From CAWEWH01 sp963812775 (GTDB lineage Bacteria > Pseudomonadota > Alphaproteobacteria > Rhizobiales > Beijerinckiaceae), in assembly GCA_963812775.1 (NCBI GenBank), contig CAWEWH010000008.1, forward strand, positions 372,001 through 436,000: DNA of 64,000 nt, read 5' to 3'. The number at the start of each line of letters is the position of its first letter. The stretch's first letter is position 1. The translations under genes were made by a program, and so were the position numbers. Positions 61,211 to 64,000 of the stretch are shown here, in pieces. The notes beneath the pieces were generated by a model. That model worked only from the letters and a program-made list of their open reading frames with translations, had not been told where the DNA came from and ran no database searches.

Positions 61211-61423
61211 CTAGGTGAGGTCCTCTGGCGGGAGAATGAAACGGACCCCAAGTGGTATCAGAAGCCCCACAGCGCACATACCAACAAACAGGATTGGGGG
61301 CAGTGGATGTCCGAGAGTCGCGGCAAAGATCGCCAACGCCGCGACAAATGCGACGGTGCCCACAGTTGTTGCAAGTGCAACCTTCAACTTGCTCACGCGA
61401 ATCAGTTGCCAAACCCGAATCAA
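61211..61423 (-). CDS. Small two-span membrane protein, hypothetical
   Basis: 70 residues from TTG 61423. Two hydrophobic spans, ALATTVGTVAFVAALAIFAA and ILFVGMCAVGLLIPLGVRF, flank a short loop, with a basic N-terminus. Composition is protein-like, and the opposite strand at this point carries nothing convincing. The weak start codon and short length make this a tentative gene. No function is suggested by sequence or neighbours. Confidence 0.42.
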   Translation of the reverse strand: MIRVWQLIRVSKLKVALATTVGTVAFVAALAIFAATLGHPLPPILFVGMCAVGLLIPLGVRFILPPEDLT

Positions 61424-61568
61424 GAGCTTCTTATGTGGCAGAATCGAGGCCGTGCCCCAGAGCCGACCATCTCAGAGGAAACTCCGCGACAAGCCGGAGA
61501 CGCTGGCGGTCGGGCGGCCGATGGGTAGGCGGCTTTTGATTTTTCCGATGCACGACGCGAACGTGGCG

Positions 61569-62264
61569 CTACACGCCTTTGAGGCGGAACAGAAATCCCG
61601 GAAAAGAATCGACGAAGGTCCACGCCAGCCGGTAGTCGCGATGGGCTACGAGAAAGCTTTCGCGGCTCATCTCGGTGACGGAATGTCGAATTTTGCGGTC
61701 AACGAATTCCGCTGGGAGTGGGCCTGGCCCGTTCTCAGATAGGAGAGACGTTTGTAAGTGGTGGCGCGGCTTGCCAGCGGATAAAGCGAGTTTTGCCCAA
61801 AACATCACGGGGGCGTTGAGGGCGGAAAGTTGGTCAACCGCCACTTTCGGATCTTGCGTGTATTGGATTGCTCCGATCGAATGGACTAGGTCCACGCGGC
61901 CGAGCCAGTCGACTGCAGCGCCGATCTCCGAGAACCAGCGCAGGGAGTCAGTTGTCAGCTTCTCGGCCTTCTTCAGTGCCAGGGGAATTTCAACGATCGC
62001 CCATCGTAGTTGAACTTCGGGAAGGCCAAGGCGCGCCACACGATGATGAAGTCCAAACGCGCCGCCGAAATCCAGGACATGGATGGGGGGTTGCCGAACG
62101 AGGGCAGCCATGCCAACCGCGAGGAGTGTCCTGTCGAGGCCAGCACCCGCAGGCATCGCGAGAATGTCGCGATCGGACAATGCCTCGGTCTTAGCAAACA
62201 CTACATCCACCAACGCTTCGTCGTCGTAGCCCCGGGCCCCTGCATCTCGCTTGAACATGAACAC
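61569..62264 (-). CDS. TIGR04325-type putative methyltransferase
   Basis: 231 residues from GTG 62264 (ATG 62258 alternative). The family pattern is clear: RGYDDEALVDVVFAKTEAL, the SAM loop HVLDFGGAFGLHHRVARLG, ALKKAEKLTTDSLRWFSEIGAA, and LVHSIGAIQYTQDPKVAVDQL. The same family is represented at 45021 inside the polysaccharide operon, but the two are only distantly similar. The N-terminus is shorter than usual, so the start may be further upstream past an indel. The 170 bases beyond it hold nothing recognisable. Confidence 0.77.
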   Translation of the reverse strand: MFMFKRDAGARGYDDEALVDVVFAKTEALSDRDILAMPAGAGLDRTLLAVGMAALVRQPPIHVLDFGGAFGLHHRVARLGLPEVQLRWAIVEIPLALKKAEKLTTDSLRWFSEIGAAVDWLGRVDLVHSIGAIQYTQDPKVAVDQLSALNAPVMFWAKLALSAGKPRHHLQTSLLSENGPGPLPAEFVDRKIRHSVTEMSRESFLVAHRDYRLAWTFVDSFPGFLFRLKGV

Positions 62265-62432
62265 AAGTCGATAGCACGCCGGACATCATCGGCAACTCAT
62301 GAATGGGTGTAGTGGCAAATTATCGCGCGGCGCCGGCTCACCGTGGTCGACGTGCGAACACTCTTGGAGCCGCGCCTGGCTAAAGCCGGCTCAAATGCTT
62401 GGATGCTTCCATTGTTTGGCTGTTTGCGCGCG

Positions 62433-63050
62433 TCACCGTCTTTCGCTTGAATTTACCCGCAACGCCAATTCTCGTACAAACTGTTGAACAATGGCCGTCG
62501 GCAACTCGAATTCGACTAGCCGCCACCCAAGGCCCTGAAGTGCGAACACCAGGCCGTAGCTGGCATTCGCGGGTTTTGAATTGCCTGCACGAACAACGAA
62601 ATGCATCGGGCTGCTGAAGCCTGATGAAAAGAAAATGCTAAGAAACTCACCCGTCATGGGATGGAGTTTGGGTAGATGACTGTCAATCGTAGTAGCTTGA
62701 CCTAAATTGTTGGCACTTGGCACGCGACCTTCTCGCAACATCGCGAGCACGTTTTGGGGTGTCAGGATTTCCTCAAGGTACGCCTGCGCCATCAAAGTTC
62801 CGGCGCCAATCGCAGCTGACCGTCCGAGGCCGCCTAGCTCTTTCCCACGGCCGCTTTCCTCCAGGTAAGCGCGAGCAACCTGTCGCCCAAGTGACCTTCG
62901 CAAGGCAATAAAATCTATTCGGTCGTTCACTTCCTGCTGATCACCACGCTGGATCGCTGATCCGAGTTGGGCGGCAGAGACGAGTGGCCAACTACGGTAG
63001 GCGAGGAACACGGCAACGACAGCGATTGCGGCAAAGAGGATGCGCTTCAT
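62433..63050 (-). CDS. DUF2939-like membrane-anchored protein
   Basis: 205 residues from ATG 63050; the frame extends to 63200 but the upstream part is not protein-like. A hydrophobic N-terminal anchor (ILFAAIAVVAVFLAYRSW) precedes SAAQLGSAIQRGDQQEVNDRIDFIALRRSLGRQVARAYL, the DUF2939 pattern. The family is widespread in Proteobacteria and its function is not established; the protein is probably periplasmic. The 220-base gap to the divergent gene at 63271 shows nothing else. Confidence 0.75.
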   Translation of the reverse strand: MKRILFAAIAVVAVFLAYRSWPLVSAAQLGSAIQRGDQQEVNDRIDFIALRRSLGRQVARAYLEESGRGKELGGLGRSAAIGAGTLMAQAYLEEILTPQNVLAMLREGRVPSANNLGQATTIDSHLPKLHPMTGEFLSIFFSSGFSSPMHFVVRAGNSKPANASYGLVFALQGLGWRLVEFELPTAIVQQFVRELALRVNSSERR

Positions 63051-63270
63051 CTCGTTGAAACGCGGCGCAAGCCTGCAATGTTCGTAGTAGTCGTGCCCTG
63101 CGACGAACTTTGACCAGACGGTCGCCCTTCGTTGATTGCCCATGCCGGCACAAGAAGTTGGAACGGTCACCGCCGCGAGGGGGAGCCGCCGCCTAATCAC
63201 TCTCCACGGGCATCTGATGCACTTTCGTCCAGTTGCGCCAGGCTGAACCTACGCGCTAGAGTTCTGCGCC

Positions 63271-63675
63271 ATGGGAGCCTTCGTCAGAGACCAGGCTGAC
63301 TGGCTGCTTGCGGCGTACGGGTTCTTTGCCGTAATCACGTTGGGACATTTCTGGCGGTGGGGCAGCGCTCCCGTGAAGCGCCTTCCACTCTACGTAGTCA
63401 TCGCGCTCGTCTGGCCCCTTTATTGGATCGTGGTCCACGGTGTGAACGAGACCGTGAGGCTGGCGTGCGCGCCACTGCAAACCGCACTCACATCAATCGC
63501 TGTCCCTGTGGTGCCTGAGATCATTGGGCTCGCTTGGCTTCTAGGAGCTGTATTTTTCCCGGCTTTTTATATCGGTAGGCATTGGCACTCGTGCGGTGAT
63601 GCGTGGTGCTGGGTGTCTTTGGTGGGTAAGTCGTTGGTGTGGGCGCCGTTCTGGCCGTCATACATCTTCATCTAA
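63271..63675 (+). CDS. Hypothetical integral membrane protein
   Basis: 134 residues from ATG 63271. Three to four hydrophobic spans (WLLAAYGFFAVITLGHFW, LYVVIALVWPLYWIVV, IIGLAWLLGAVFFPAFYIG, WVSLVGKSLVWAPFWP) and few charged residues. I do not recognise a family. It stands alone between a DUF2939-like gene on the other strand and the start of a flavin oxidoreductase; no functional inference is justified. Confidence 0.6.
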   Translation: MGAFVRDQADWLLAAYGFFAVITLGHFWRWGSAPVKRLPLYVVIALVWPLYWIVVHGVNETVRLACAPLQTALTSIAVPVVPEIIGLAWLLGAVFFPAFYIGRHWHSCGDAWCWVSLVGKSLVWAPFWPSYIFI

Positions 63676-63827
63676 GTGCCTGCCCTTTGGGCAGCGTGAA
63701 TCCCAGCGACGGAGAAGCTTGGTGGGATGGAATTCGGGTTGGTGAGGTCACTATCTTATACAGTCGGTCGAGTCCAAACCAACTTGCTCGCGCTTAGCGC
63801 GACGAGTTGGCGCGACGGAGACGTCCA

Positions 63828-64000
63828 GTGAACCGACAGCCAATCGTGGGCCAAAAGACCAAGCTTGGTATCGCGCTGTGGGGCACGCAACCAATCCAGA
63901 GGCTCATAGAGCAAGTTCAGATCGCGGAGCGGCTCGGACTTGAGAGCGTATGGGTCATAGACTCGCAACTGCTCTGTCGAGACATTTTTGTGACCCTCAC
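63828..64000 (+). CDS. LLM-class (luciferase-like) flavin-dependent oxidoreductase, 3' partial
   Basis: Runs off the right edge after 57 codons. The start is GTG 63828 with GGAG 7 bases upstream. The translation KLGIALWGTQPIQRLI, then AERLGLESVWVIDSQLL, is the beta1-alpha1-beta2 region of F420/FMN-dependent luciferase-like monooxygenases and 5,10-methylene-H4MPT-reductase relatives. The antisense frame at this place is a shadow. Too little is present to name a substrate. Confidence 0.8.
   Translation, partial: MNRQPIVGQKTKLGIALWGTQPIQRLIEQVQIAERLGLESVWVIDSQLLCRDIFVTL

Noticed and set aside
63756..63968. 70-codon minus-strand open frame at the right edge
   Set aside because: It is antisense to the well-supported start of an LLM-class oxidoreductase on the + strand.

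Overview
The window is high-GC DNA, read here as a member of the Alphaproteobacteria, probably Hyphomicrobiales. The basis is codon use, a TTGAC/CTACAA-type promoter and the gene families present; genus is not determinable. Almost all of it is a very large surface-polysaccharide (capsule, exopolysaccharide or O-antigen) locus. It is followed by a secreted metalloprotease/RTX gene, a small phage-derived recombination island and an edge of ordinary genes.

Layout. 1-13.6 kb: polymer O-acetylation pair (MBOAT plus AlgJ/AlgX-like), glycosyltransferases, FkbM and TylF methyltransferases and a multi-span GT39-like protein. 13.6-14.95 kb: a regulatory head made of a winged-helix regulator with two GTTCA-N5-TGAAC boxes over its own promoter, an RfaH/UpxY-class NusG paralogue, and a short leader with a GNRA-capped hairpin and an ops-like 12-mer. 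14.96-51.18 kb: about 35 genes, all on the + strand and mostly overlapping by 1-17 bases. They supply GDP-L-fucose (fcl, gmd), a nonulosonate-like sugar (NeuB/SpsE-like, a GT2-cytidylyltransferase fusion, two SpsF-like enzymes), amidino/amide groups (HisH, HisF, two WbpG-like proteins, an asparagine-synthetase homologue), sulfate activation and transfer (CysD, CysNC, sulfotransferase), a dTDP-3-amino-3,6-dideoxyhexose (RfbA, 3,4-ketoisomerase, DegT, GNAT) and a UDP-uronic acid. The same run encodes the Wzm/Wzt exporter, a KpsS-like transferase and many methyltransferases. 51.19-57.2 kb (minus strand): an M10 serralysin-type protease with RTX and LamG-like domains and three near-identical 1314-bp units. 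57.5-59.5 kb: HNH, ERF and PD-(D/E)XK genes facing an XRE repressor across an operator. 59.5-64 kb: a glycosyltransferase, a collagen-like lipoprotein, a TIGR04325-type methyltransferase, a DUF2939-like protein, membrane proteins and the start of an LLM-class flavin oxidoreductase.

How it works together. The polymer appears to be built from fucose, an acidic nine-carbon-type sugar, a dideoxy amino sugar and a uronic acid. It is then sulfated, methylated, acetylated and amidated, and exported by the ABC route. The NusG paralogue plus ops-like leader would allow RNA polymerase to read the ~36-kb operon without premature termination.

Caveat. At least fifteen otherwise well-conserved genes are broken by single-base indels (one by an in-frame stop). 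Several of these lie in short homopolymers, and one is directly visible by comparing copies of the 1314-bp repeat. Uncorrected sequence errors explain this more simply than mass decay, so broken genes are typed 'pseudogene' here but may be intact in the organism.
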